The translations under genes were made by a program, and so were the position numbers. Of a stretch of DNA of 34,316 nt, positions 16,662 through 25,628 are shown in pieces. Source of the stretch: Prevotella sp. GTDB taxonomy: Bacteria; Bacteroidota; Bacteroidia; Bacteroidales; Bacteroidaceae. Position 1 is the first letter of the stretch, and each line of letters opens with the position of its first letter. The stretch spans positions 1 to 34,316 of the forward strand of contig JALFNY010000080.1 of assembly GCA_022774105.1 (NCBI GenBank), in the 5' to 3' direction. The notes under the pieces are model-generated. The model was not told the DNA's origin. It did not search any database and saw only the letters and a list, made by a program, of their open reading frames with translations.

Positions 16662-17918
16662 ATGCAATATATATTGACAGCACCTCGCACCATGAACTGC
16701 GAGATTACGTTGCCAGCATCAAAGAGTATCAGCAACCGCGCACTCATAATAAACGCCTTGGCCGGAGGCAAGGAGCACCCAGAGAACCTCAGCCAGTGTG
16801 ATGATACAGACGTGATGGTGGCAGCACTGCGAGATATGCCATACGAAATAAACGTAAAAGCCGCAGGGACAGCAATGCGTTTCACCACAGCACTGCTGTC
16901 GGTAGGTAGCGGCGAGCACGTAATCACGGGCACAGAGCGCATGAAACACCGCCCGATTACCGTGTTGGTGGAGGCATTGCGCGCACTCGGAGCAGACATA
17001 GAATATATGGAGGAACAAGGCTTTCCACCATTGCGCATACGCGGACGACAACTGGAAGGCGGCAGGCTGGACATAGCCGGCAACGTGTCATCACAGTACA
17101 TATCAGCACTTCTGATGATAGGCCCTGTGATGAAGAACGGGCTGACGCTCCATCTGACAGGCGATATCATATCACGCCCGTACATAGACCTTACAATTTG
17201 CACCATGCAGGAGTTCGGGGCAGACGTGGAGTGGGAAGACTCCGCCACCATAGCAGTAAGACCACAGCCGTACAAAGCAGTGCCGTTCTATATAGAAAAC
17301 GACTGGAGCGCATCATCATATTGGTATGAAATGCTCGCCCTCATGAGTGACGAAGACAGCGAGGTGCGCCTGCCAGGACTGATGGATGGCAGCAGGCAGG
17401 GTGACTCCGCAATACGTTACATCTTCATGATGCTCGGTATCAAGACACGATTCGGTGACAAAGCACAAGGAAAAACCACCATGGTGACGCTCAACTCACA
17501 ACGCAGAGCACTGCCACGCTTTGACTTTAACTTCATAAACCAGCCCGACCTGGCACAGACCGTGGTGGTGGCAACAGCCCTATGCGGCGTCCCCTTCCGC
17601 TTCAGTGGCTTGCAGACACTGCGCATAAAGGAGACAGACCGCATAGCAGCACTTAAATATGAAATGTCAAAATTAGGCTATGTGCTCGACGATTCAGAAG
17701 AAGGCGTGCTGTCATGGGACGGTACCCGATGCGAAGCAATGGCCGAACCCGTGATAGACACATACGAAGACCACCGCATGGCCATGGCATTCGCACCAGC
17801 AGCGATAGTATATCCCGGACTGGCGATAAACAATCCCGAAGTAGTCTCAAAGAGTTATCCACACTACTGGGATGACCTAAAAAAAGCAGGGTGGACCATT
17901 GACGAAATTAAGAACTAA
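16662..17918 (+). CDS. aroA: 3-phosphoshikimate 1-carboxyvinyltransferase (EPSP synthase)
   Basis: LPASKSISNRALIINALA, NVKAAGTAMRFTTALLS, GNVSSQYISALLMIGP, LRIKETDRIAALKYEMSKLG and TYEDHRMAMAFAP. Confidence 0.95.
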   Translation: MQYILTAPRTMNCEITLPASKSISNRALIINALAGGKEHPENLSQCDDTDVMVAALRDMPYEINVKAAGTAMRFTTALLSVGSGEHVITGTERMKHRPITVLVEALRALGADIEYMEEQGFPPLRIRGRQLEGGRLDIAGNVSSQYISALLMIGPVMKNGLTLHLTGDIISRPYIDLTICTMQEFGADVEWEDSATIAVRPQPYKAVPFYIENDWSASSYWYEMLALMSDEDSEVRLPGLMDGSRQGDSAIRYIFMMLGIKTRFGDKAQGKTTMVTLNSQRRALPRFDFNFINQPDLAQTVVVATALCGVPFRFSGLQTLRIKETDRIAALKYEMSKLGYVLDDSEEGVLSWDGTRCEAMAEPVIDTYEDHRMAMAFAPAAIVYPGLAINNPEVVSKSYPHYWDDLKKAGWTIDEIKN

Positions 17919-17927
17919 AACAACAAC

Positions 17928-20900
17928 TTGAGAAAGATACTGCCACATACCCTGCTGATGCTGTGCCTCGCCATATTCGCAGCCTCGTGTTCCACCAAAA
18001 AGAACACGAGCGCAACCCGTTTCTGGCACGGATTCACCGCAAGGTACAACACATATTATAATGGTACGCTGGCATATATCGACGCATCACTTGAAAAAGA
18101 AAACGGCAACAAGGACAACTACACAGAACGCCTGCCACTATACACCGTAGGAAACAAAGCCAGTCGCGAACTCGGAAAAGCCAACTACGACATCGCTATC
18201 ACCAAGAGTAAGAAAGCAATACAGATGCATAGCATCAAGGCCAAGCCCACATGGACAAAGAACCGGCGCAAGACAGCAAAAGACATAGAGTGGCTTTCAA
18301 GAAAAGAATACAACCCCTTCCTATGGAAAGCGTGGATGCTCATGGGACGATCACAATTCTATCAAGGCAATTTTGATGAGGCTGCCGCCACATTCTCATA
18401 CATGTCACGCCTGTATAAAGGCCAACCCGCCATCTACGGAAAGGCAAGAGCATGGCTGGCAAAATGCTACATAGAAAGCGATTGGCTGTATGATGCCGAA
18501 GACGTAATACGCAATATGCAGCGTGACAGCATAGACTGGAGAGCGCAAAAAGAATGGGATTACACCCTCTGCGACTACTACCTGCACACCAATGACCTGC
18601 CGAAAGCAGCAGAATACCTACGCAAGGTCATTAAGCATGAGATGCGTTCAAAGCAGAAAGCACGTGAATATTACCTGCTCGGACAAGTAGAAGCCGCGCA
18701 GGGAAACACGCAGGCAGCATACAAAGCATTCCAGAAAGTGGTGAGACAGAACCCTCCTTACGAGTTAGAATTTAACGCTCGCATCTCCATGACGGAAGTG
18801 TCTGCAAAGGGACAAGCACGTAAGATGATAGGAAAGTTGCGCAGAATGGCGCGCAATGACAACAACAAAGACTACCTTGATCAGGTATATTACGCCATTG
18901 GCAACATCTATCTGGCAGAGAAAGACACCGTAAACGCCATCATATCATACGAGAAAGGCAACGCTAAAGCCACGCGTTCAGGCATAGAAAAAGGCGTATT
19001 GCTGTTGCATCTTGGTGACCTTTACTGGCAATTAGAACGATATGGCGACGCAAGACGCTGCTACGGCGAGGCAATAGGACTGTTAGACAAGGAGCGACCA
19101 GATTACAATACCCTTGCCGAACGCTCGAAGGTACTTGACGAACTGGTGCCATACACCGATGCAGTGCACCTGCAAGACTCACTGCAAGCATTGGCAAAGA
19201 TGAGCGAAGAGGAGCGCAATGAGGCGATAGATCGCGTCATTGAAGCCCTAAAACAGCAGGAAAGGGAGGAGGAAGAGAAGGCTGCCGAGATAGAAGTGCA
19301 GCAGAGACAGCAGAAGTATGGGTCCAACCTCGGTAAAAAAACGGAACTGAACACACCGCGAAATGTCACTGCCCAGAACAGAAACGCAGCGTGGTACTTC
19401 TACAATCCGCAACTGGTTCAGCAGGGAAAGCAGATATTCCAGCGCACGTGGGGCAAGCGTGAGAACACGGATAACTGGCAACGGTATAACAAAACCGTGG
19501 TGGGCGACTTCGCAAATGGGGCTGATGACACCGCAATATTGACCGACGAACAACGTGATTCCATCATGGCGGTGGAGGAGCAGCAGCGCATTGAGGAGGA
19601 AAGAATGGACTCTGCGGTCAACAATCCGCACAAGAGAGAGTATTACATGGCGCAGATACCGTTCACGGAGGAGGCTGTTGCCGCCAGTAACGATATCATA
19701 AAGGACGGCCTTTTCCACTCTGCCGTTATCTTCAAGGATAAACTTGACAACCTGCCACTGAGCGAAAAGGCGTTCATGAGGCTACTGGAGCAGTATGAGG
19801 ATTTTACTCCTAAGGACGAGGTCTATTACCATCTCTACCTGCTTTACTCACGGATTGGCCGGCCGATGGAGGCTCGGCGGTATCTGGGTAACCTCAAGAC
19901 GGAGTACCCCGAGTCGCAGTGGACCAGGTTATTGTCAGACCCTTACTTTGCTGAAAATGCCCGTTATGGCAAGCATTTGGAGGATTCTATCTACGGAGCG
20001 ACATACACTGCCTTCAAGGAGGACCGTTTCCAGGAGGTGTATGACAATGCGGCGGTGTCAGAAGAACGTTTCCCTCTTGGTGCAAACCGTGACAGATTCA
20101 TTTTCATAAAGGGCCTCACCCGTCTCAATGACGGCTATCCTACAGAGTGCGTTGCGGCTATGGAGACCGTGGTGAAAGACTACCCGGAGAGCCCTGTGGC
20201 AGAGATGGCGGGAATGATAATAAACGGTGTCAGGGAGGGTAAGCGCCTGCGAGGTGCCAAGTTTGACCTCTCTGACGTGTGGAACAGGCGCAGCATGGTG
20301 CAGGAAGGGGCTGACAGCATGGCGAACAGGGTCTTCTCGCCAGAGCGTGAGACGGAGTTCATGTTCATTATGGCCTATCAGCCCGACTCGATAGACGAGA
20401 ATAAGTTGCTGTTCCAGATGGCGCGCTATAACTTTACGAGTTTCCTTGTGCGGAACTTTGACATCACCATTGAGGACGTTTACGGTATGCACCACCTCAC
20501 TGTCAGTGGTTTCCGCAACTTCGGAGAGGCTCGTCAGTATGCAAAGATGTTGTTACAGCAGGAGGGAATACGGCGGACAGCAGGCCACAGCAGGCCAATC
20601 GTGATAAGCAGGGATAACCTTGAACTGATAGGAAGCAGGTACAGTTACAACGATTATGACACGTTCTATGTCAAGAACTTCGCTCCGCTGCCTGTCACAA
20701 ATGTAGAACAACTCTACGAACCCGTGCTGACAAAGGACGAGAAGGTACAGGCTGACGATGCCGTACAACCACTGCTGCCAACCGAAGAGGTGGCACCAGG
20801 AGGCGCAAAGCCTGTTGAACCGAAGGGCGAAGAGGCACTTGACGAGGGGGAACTGATACCTCTGCCTGCCGAGACGGAGGTGGTATTGCCTGCCGAGACG

Positions 20901-21275
20901 GAGATAACACTGCCGACAGACAGCGTCGCCGAGCCCGAGAACACCATAGAACTGCCTGAGGAAAGGGCTCCGGAAAGGGTGGAGGAGAGTCTTATAACCC
21001 TGCCCGAGGAGGGTAAACCCACTGCTGGCAACAGCGATGTGCTGGAGATACAGGCCGAGGAGCCGGAGACGCAGCAACCTGATGACGACGAGATACTGAT
21101 TCCAGCAGAGGACAACAAGGCTGCGGAAACACCGCAGGAGGACACCTTCATCATTGACGACGGCAGCGAAAAGCCGCTGACACAGCCTGCTGACGAGGAG
21201 ATAATAGTAGTGGATGAGGGCAAGACCTCCACCGAAGGACTGGAGGACGAGTATTATGAACTGGACGGATTCTGA
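17928..21275 (+). CDS. porW: TPR lipoprotein of the PorW/SprE type (type IX secretion / gliding motility)
   Basis: Lipobox-like LCLAIFAASCS; CSTKKNTSATRFWHGFTARYNTYYNGTLAYIDASLEKE; multiple TPR-like segments; 1115 aa. Probable TTG start; acidic Pro/Glu/Thr-rich C-terminus. Confidence 0.85.
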   Translation: MRKILPHTLLMLCLAIFAASCSTKKNTSATRFWHGFTARYNTYYNGTLAYIDASLEKENGNKDNYTERLPLYTVGNKASRELGKANYDIAITKSKKAIQMHSIKAKPTWTKNRRKTAKDIEWLSRKEYNPFLWKAWMLMGRSQFYQGNFDEAAATFSYMSRLYKGQPAIYGKARAWLAKCYIESDWLYDAEDVIRNMQRDSIDWRAQKEWDYTLCDYYLHTNDLPKAAEYLRKVIKHEMRSKQKAREYYLLGQVEAAQGNTQAAYKAFQKVVRQNPPYELEFNARISMTEVSAKGQARKMIGKLRRMARNDNNKDYLDQVYYAIGNIYLAEKDTVNAIISYEKGNAKATRSGIEKGVLLLHLGDLYWQLERYGDARRCYGEAIGLLDKERPDYNTLAERSKVLDELVPYTDAVHLQDSLQALAKMSEEERNEAIDRVIEALKQQEREEEEKAAEIEVQQRQQKYGSNLGKKTELNTPRNVTAQNRNAAWYFYNPQLVQQGKQIFQRTWGKRENTDNWQRYNKTVVGDFANGADDTAILTDEQRDSIMAVEEQQRIEEERMDSAVNNPHKREYYMAQIPFTEEAVAASNDIIKDGLFHSAVIFKDKLDNLPLSEKAFMRLLEQYEDFTPKDEVYYHLYLLYSRIGRPMEARRYLGNLKTEYPESQWTRLLSDPYFAENARYGKHLEDSIYGATYTAFKEDRFQEVYDNAAVSEERFPLGANRDRFIFIKGLTRLNDGYPTECVAAMETVVKDYPESPVAEMAGMIINGVREGKRLRGAKFDLSDVWNRRSMVQEGADSMANRVFSPERETEFMFIMAYQPDSIDENKLLFQMARYNFTSFLVRNFDITIEDVYGMHHLTVSGFRNFGEARQYAKMLLQQEGIRRTAGHSRPIVISRDNLELIGSRYSYNDYDTFYVKNFAPLPVTNVEQLYEPVLTKDEKVQADDAVQPLLPTEEVAPGGAKPVEPKGEEALDEGELIPLPAETEVVLPAETEITLPTDSVAEPENTIELPEERAPERVEESLITLPEEGKPTAGNSDVLEIQAEEPETQQPDDDEILIPAEDNKAAETPQEDTFIIDDGSEKPLTQPADEEIIVVDEGKTSTEGLEDEYYELDGF

Positions 21276-21308
21276 TCAAATAATAACGTATTAACAAAAC
21301 AAACGATT

Positions 21309-21623
21309 ATGGAAGTAGTAATAACAAAAGAGAACTTTGAGGCTCTCAAAAACGGAAACCTGCCTTTGGTAGTGGACTTTTGGGCAGAGTGGTGCGGGCC
21401 ATGCAGGATGATTTCACCCGTGATATCACAGTTGGCAGAGGAGTATGACGGCAAGATGGTAGTAGGAAAGTGTAACGTTGAGGAGTGCGAGGACCTCGCA
21501 GCCGAGTTCGGCATACGCAACATTCCCACGCTGCTGTTCTTCCGTGACGGGCAACTTGTAGATAAACTTGTGGGCGCAGCCAACAAGAATAAGTTGCAGG
21601 AGAAGTTTGATGCCAACCTGTAA
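21309..21623 (+). CDS. trxA: Thioredoxin
   Basis: LVVDFWAEWCGPCRMISPVISQLAEEY (WCGPC) and IRNIPTLLFFRDGQLVDKLVGA. Confidence 0.95.
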   Translation: MEVVITKENFEALKNGNLPLVVDFWAEWCGPCRMISPVISQLAEEYDGKMVVGKCNVEECEDLAAEFGIRNIPTLLFFRDGQLVDKLVGAANKNKLQEKFDANL

Positions 21624-21693
21624 CCTTACCCTTCCCTCCGTCAAAGCAGACTGGCAGGCGCAGGGTGCGATGCTGACATTCTTGTAAAAGCAC

Positions 21694-21768
21694 GCTGATT
21701 ACATTGCAAACAGGTGCTGATTACTTGGTAAAAGAGCCCCTTTCACCAAGTAATCAGCACCTGTTTGC
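21694..21768. repeat. 22-bp palindromic intergenic repeat, locus C, folded into a 24-bp perfect hairpin
   Basis: GCTGATTAC at 21694 and 21716 (22 bp apart). GCAAACAGGTGCTGATTACTTGGT (21706-21729) is the exact reverse complement of ACCAAGTAATCAGCACCTGTTTGC (21745-21768), followed by TTTT. Lies between convergent trxA and tsaE. Confidence 0.92.
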
Positions 21769-21849
21769 TTTTCCACCGGTTATGCGTAGCAGTGTGATAG
21801 GTATCGGGAGCGGTGACGTAGGGCGTCATACCGCAGTGGCTTTTGTTGC

Positions 21850-22263
21850 TTAGAACTCTATTATGCGTGTCCCATCCTCCTGTGGAGTGATGGTAATCCT
21901 TATGGTTTCATCGGGCAGTGCCTCCTCAACCATTTCCGGCCACTCCATGAAGCAGTAACAGCCGCTGTAGAAATACTCCTCACCGCCCATGTCATACACC
22001 TCTTCCAGTTTCTTGATGCGGTAGAAGTCAAAGTGGAACACGGGCCTACCCCTGCCGTCAGTGTATTCGTTCACTATGGCGAATGTCGGTGACGTAATGA
22101 CGTCCTTCACCCCCATCACCTCGCAGAGCGCCTTTATGAATGTGGTCTTGCCTGCTCCCATCGGTGCGTAGAAGGCCAGACAGCAACCCTTCCCGTCAAT
22201 GGCGGCAAGAAACTCTCGTGCTGTCTCGTGGATTGTCTCTATGGATTCTATTGTCAGTCTCAT
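21850..22263 (-). CDS. tsaE: tRNA threonylcarbamoyladenosine biosynthesis ATPase TsaE
   Basis: FYAPMGAGKTTFIKALCEVMGVKDVITSPTFAIVNEYTDGRG...FHFDFYRIKKLEEVYDMGGEEYFY...CFMEWPE. Confidence 0.95.
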   Translation of the reverse strand: MRLTIESIETIHETAREFLAAIDGKGCCLAFYAPMGAGKTTFIKALCEVMGVKDVITSPTFAIVNEYTDGRGRPVFHFDFYRIKKLEEVYDMGGEEYFYSGCYCFMEWPEMVEEALPDETIRITITPQEDGTRIIEF

Positions 22264-22267
22264 GTCT

Positions 22268-23824
22268 TTATCTCCTTCTTCCCTTCATGCTAATCAGCGG
22301 AATAATCATCTCTTCCATCGAGATACCGCCGTGCTGGAAGGTGTCGCGGTAGTATTGTACGTAGTAATTATAGTTGTTCGGGTATGCGAAGAAGTCGTTA
22401 CCCGTGGCAAAGACGTAACTGGTCGAGATGTTTGGCGACGGCAGTTGTGCCTGCTTGGGGTTATTGATTCCAAACACATCCTTTGACTGGAAGTTGAGGT
22501 TCTTGCCCAGTTTATAGCGCAGGTTGGTATTGGTATTCTTGTCGCCCGCAATCTTTACAGGACGGTTACACCTTATTGAGCCGTGGTCTGTGGTGAGTAT
22601 CACGTGGTAGTCAGTCTGCGAGAGTGCCGTGAACAGTTCCCTCAGCACGCTGTGTCTGAACCATGACAGCGTGATACTGCGGTATGCCGCCTCGTCGTTT
22701 GCCAGTTCCCTGACCATCTTTGACTCCGTCCTTGCGTGCGAGAGCATATCTATGAAGTTTATTACCACCACGTTCAAGTCGTTCCTTGTGAGGCTGTTGA
22801 ACTGTTGCATCAGTTTGTCTGCCCCCTGTGAGTCGTTGATTTTGTGGTAGGAGAAGGTGTCTTTCCTGCGGTATCTCTCTATCTGTGTCTTTATCAGAGG
22901 CGACTCGTTGAGGTTCTTTCCATCCTCTTCGTCCTCGTCAACCCACAGTTCCGGGAACATCTCCGCTATCTGTTGAGGCATCAGTCCGGAGAAGATAGCG
23001 TTGCGGGCATACTGTGTTGCTGTTGGAAGTATGCTCAGGTACAGGTCCTCTTCAATGTCAAACATATCGCCAATTTCCTCTGCCAACATCCTCCATTGGT
23101 CGTAACGGAAGTTGTCTATCACTATCATAAACACCTTCTCGCCGTTGCTTAGCGTTGGGAACACACAGTCCGGGAATATCCTGTTGGACATCAATGGCTT
23201 GTCGGTAGCCTTTGCTCCCGGTGTCACCCAGTCAAGATAGTTCTTCTTTATGAACTTCGCAAAGCCGTTGTTGGCATCCTCCTTCTGCATTTTCAGCATC
23301 TCGGTCATGGGGCTTCCGGTCGCTGCCAGTTCCAGTTCCCAGTGTACCAGCCGTTTGTACACGTCCCTCCAGTCGCTGAACGTGCGGCAGTCCGCTATCT
23401 GCATCGCTATGTCTTGGAACGACTGTTGGTAGCCCTGCTGTGTCACCTCGGTCACTATCTCCTTCTGGTGAACGTGCTTTTTCAGCGTAAGCAGTATCTG
23501 CATGGGGTTTACTGGCTTAATGAGATAGTCGGCAATCTTTGCTCCTATCGCCTGATCCATGATGTCTTCTTCCTCGCTTTTGGTCACCATTACCACGGGA
23601 GTCTGTGGCTGTACCTCTTTGATGCGCTGCAAGGTCTCCAGTCCTGTGATGCCAGGCATCATCTCGTCAAGCAGAACAAGGTCGAAGGTCTGCTGCTGAC
23701 ACTGCTCTATTGCGTCAATGCCGTTGTTGGCAATGACTACGTCATAGCCTTTCTTTTCAAGGAAAATTATGTGGGCGTGCAGATGTTCTATCTCGTCATC
23801 CACCCATAGTATCTTCACGTTCAT
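22268..23824 (-). CDS. porX: Response regulator with PglZ domain (PorX, T9SS regulator)
   Basis: N-terminal CheY-like receiver (ILWVDDEIEHL, LVLLDEMMPGITGLE, MVTKSEEE, DYLIKPVNP) fused to a PglZ/alkaline-phosphatase-like domain (VFMIVIDNFRYDQWRML, ILTTDHGSIRC). Confidence 0.93.
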   Translation of the reverse strand: MNVKILWVDDEIEHLHAHIIFLEKKGYDVVIANNGIDAIEQCQQQTFDLVLLDEMMPGITGLETLQRIKEVQPQTPVVMVTKSEEEDIMDQAIGAKIADYLIKPVNPMQILLTLKKHVHQKEIVTEVTQQGYQQSFQDIAMQIADCRTFSDWRDVYKRLVHWELELAATGSPMTEMLKMQKEDANNGFAKFIKKNYLDWVTPGAKATDKPLMSNRIFPDCVFPTLSNGEKVFMIVIDNFRYDQWRMLAEEIGDMFDIEEDLYLSILPTATQYARNAIFSGLMPQQIAEMFPELWVDEDEEDGKNLNESPLIKTQIERYRRKDTFSYHKINDSQGADKLMQQFNSLTRNDLNVVVINFIDMLSHARTESKMVRELANDEAAYRSITLSWFRHSVLRELFTALSQTDYHVILTTDHGSIRCNRPVKIAGDKNTNTNLRYKLGKNLNFQSKDVFGINNPKQAQLPSPNISTSYVFATGNDFFAYPNNYNYYVQYYRDTFQHGGISMEEMIIPLISMKGRRR

Positions 23825-23839
23825 GCTTGTAGCGTTTAA

Positions 23840-24325
23840 TTATTCGGTCACTTTCACCCCCACGTCAGTCACTCCCGGCATTGTCTCGCGCCTCATGTTG
23901 TGCGCCACTTTCACCGTCAGCGAGTCACCGGGACGCAGTGTTACCCTCCCGATGGGAGCCTCGTAGGTGTAGTATGTTATGCCGTCTGCCGTCTGTGTGC
24001 CGTTCTTCTGCCTTATATCCATGTCTATTGTGTGTGTGGACAGGTGTCCTCCGGGCTCCAATATCTGCGTGGCTCTGACGGAAAGGTTACGGTATGGGTA
24101 TGTGGCATCGGTCCTTATGCACAGTGTTGTAGTGTATTCCCCAGCGTGAATCACGGTGTCTGTCTTGAAGATGAGGGTGTCTGTCTTGTCCCATCCGCCG
24201 TCTGCCGTATGTTCATAGTGATGATATAGCGTGCTGGTGGTGCATGACATAAAGAGACATACTGCCGTTATCACGGCCGTATGTCCCTTTTTCAGGAGTG
24301 TCATTATGCTGCTTTTCTTTGTCAC
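23840..24325 (-). CDS. gldH: GldH-like lipoprotein
   Basis: Lipobox-like VCLFMSC; YHHYEHTADGGWDKTDTLIFKTD...; sits between ricT and porX genes. Start may be the internal ATG at 24304. Confidence 0.8.
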   Translation of the reverse strand: MTKKSSIMTLLKKGHTAVITAVCLFMSCTTSTLYHHYEHTADGGWDKTDTLIFKTDTVIHAGEYTTTLCIRTDATYPYRNLSVRATQILEPGGHLSTHTIDMDIRQKNGTQTADGITYYTYEAPIGRVTLRPGDSLTVKVAHNMRRETMPGVTDVGVKVTE

Positions 24326-25587
24326 TGTGCCTTGTTTTCCGCGTTGGTGTTGCTGTTACCCTTTTGTTTTCCGCCGTTCTCCTTGTTGTGATGAGGTTTC
24401 CCTTCTCCTGCATCATTGTTCTTTTGCTTCTTCTTTTTCTTCTTTTTCTTGGCGGAATCAAACCTTGTCAGGTCTGCGTCATCGAGCAGGTCTTTGGGTT
24501 TCTCGGGCATTTTCTGCCGTGTATCCTCAGCGAGTGACAGGGGTTTCCTGCCCTCTTTGTTCATCTCTATTATCTCTTTTGCTCTTTCGGCGGTTATGGT
24601 TTCGAGGTTTGCTGCTATGCGTTTGCCGGTGGAGTAGGTCAGTAGTCCTGAGAGAATGTCTTTCTTGAACAGGTAATAGTCGTTGTCCTGGGTCTGCAAT
24701 ACGGTGTCATGCGGCGGCAGTTTCTTACCTGCTTCTATGTAGTTGTCTATTTCATAGTTGAGGCAACACTTCAGTTTTGCGCACATTCCAGCCAGTTTTT
24801 GCGGGTTGGGTGATATGTCTTGATAGCGTGCGGCGTTGGTGCTTACGCTGGAAAAGTTCTTCATCCACGTTGCGCAGCATAGTTCTCTGCCGCATGGTCC
24901 GGTGCCTCCTATTCGCCCAGCCTCCTGCCTTGCGCCTATTTGTTTCATCTCAATGCGTACGTGGAAGGTGTCTGCCAGCACCTTAATGAGTTGCCTGAAG
25001 TCCACGCGTTCGTCTGCTATGTAGTAGAATATGGCTTTGTTTCCGTCGCCTTGGTATTCTACGTCTCCGATTTTCATTTCCAGTCCGAGGTCTTTTGCTA
25101 TCTGTCGGCTTTGTATCATGGTTGCTTCTTCTCTGCTTTTTGCTTCGTAGTAGCGTTCCATGTCGTTGTCTTTTGCTATGCGATAGACTCTTTTTACGTC
25201 GTCTTCTGACCTCAGGTTTGCTTTTCTCATTTGTAGTTCTGCCAGTTTTCCTGTCAGAGTGACGATGCCGATGTCGTGTCCTGGTGCTGATTCTACTGCT
25301 ACCCAGTCGCCTTTTTGTAGGTCAAGGCTGTTGATGTTGTGGTAGTATGCTTTGCGGGTGTTTTTGAATTGCACTTCTACTATGTCTGTGCTCTCGGTGT
25401 TTCCGGGCACGTCTGCCAGCCAGTCGTATGTGTTTAACTGGTGGTCGCTGCGTGATACGCCGCGTCGGCACAGGCCTCTTGCGCAACTGGTGCCCAGTGT
25501 GAATCTCATATTTTGGTAGGAGTCGCCTTTGTTTTCTTTCTCGGGCGTGTTGTTTTGTGGCTGCTCCTGTGTTTTGTTTTCGTCCAT
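24322..25587 (-). CDS. ricT: PSP1-domain protein (RicT/YaaT-like)
   Basis: VEVQFKNTRKAYYHN, KAIFYYIADERVDFRQLIKVLADTFHVRIEMKQIGARQEAGRIGGTGPCGRELCCATWM and NPQKLAGMCAKLKCCLNYE. Lys-rich C-terminal tail. Confidence 0.92.
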   Translation of the reverse strand: MDENKTQEQPQNNTPEKENKGDSYQNMRFTLGTSCARGLCRRGVSRSDHQLNTYDWLADVPGNTESTDIVEVQFKNTRKAYYHNINSLDLQKGDWVAVESAPGHDIGIVTLTGKLAELQMRKANLRSEDDVKRVYRIAKDNDMERYYEAKSREEATMIQSRQIAKDLGLEMKIGDVEYQGDGNKAIFYYIADERVDFRQLIKVLADTFHVRIEMKQIGARQEAGRIGGTGPCGRELCCATWMKNFSSVSTNAARYQDISPNPQKLAGMCAKLKCCLNYEIDNYIEAGKKLPPHDTVLQTQDNDYYLFKKDILSGLLTYSTGKRIAANLETITAERAKEIIEMNKEGRKPLSLAEDTRQKMPEKPKDLLDDADLTRFDSAKKKKKKKKQKNNDAGEGKPHHNKENGGKQKGNSNTNAENKAQ

Positions 25588-25628
25588 ATTGTTGTGTGGG
25601 GTTGTGGTTTGTTGATGGTGTTGGCTTG

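Noticed and set aside
16634-17275. 213-aa minus-strand ORF inside aroA
   Set aside because: Fully antisense to the clear EPSP synthase and without motifs of its own.
20714-21232. 172-aa Ser-rich minus-strand ORF
   Set aside because: Antisense product of the acidic repetitive tail of the PorW/SprE-type protein.
24416-24470. Lysine run (K8) in the RicT-like protein as a possible frameshift site
   Set aside because: The frame continues into a normal disordered Lys/Asn tail and stop; nothing suggests slippage.
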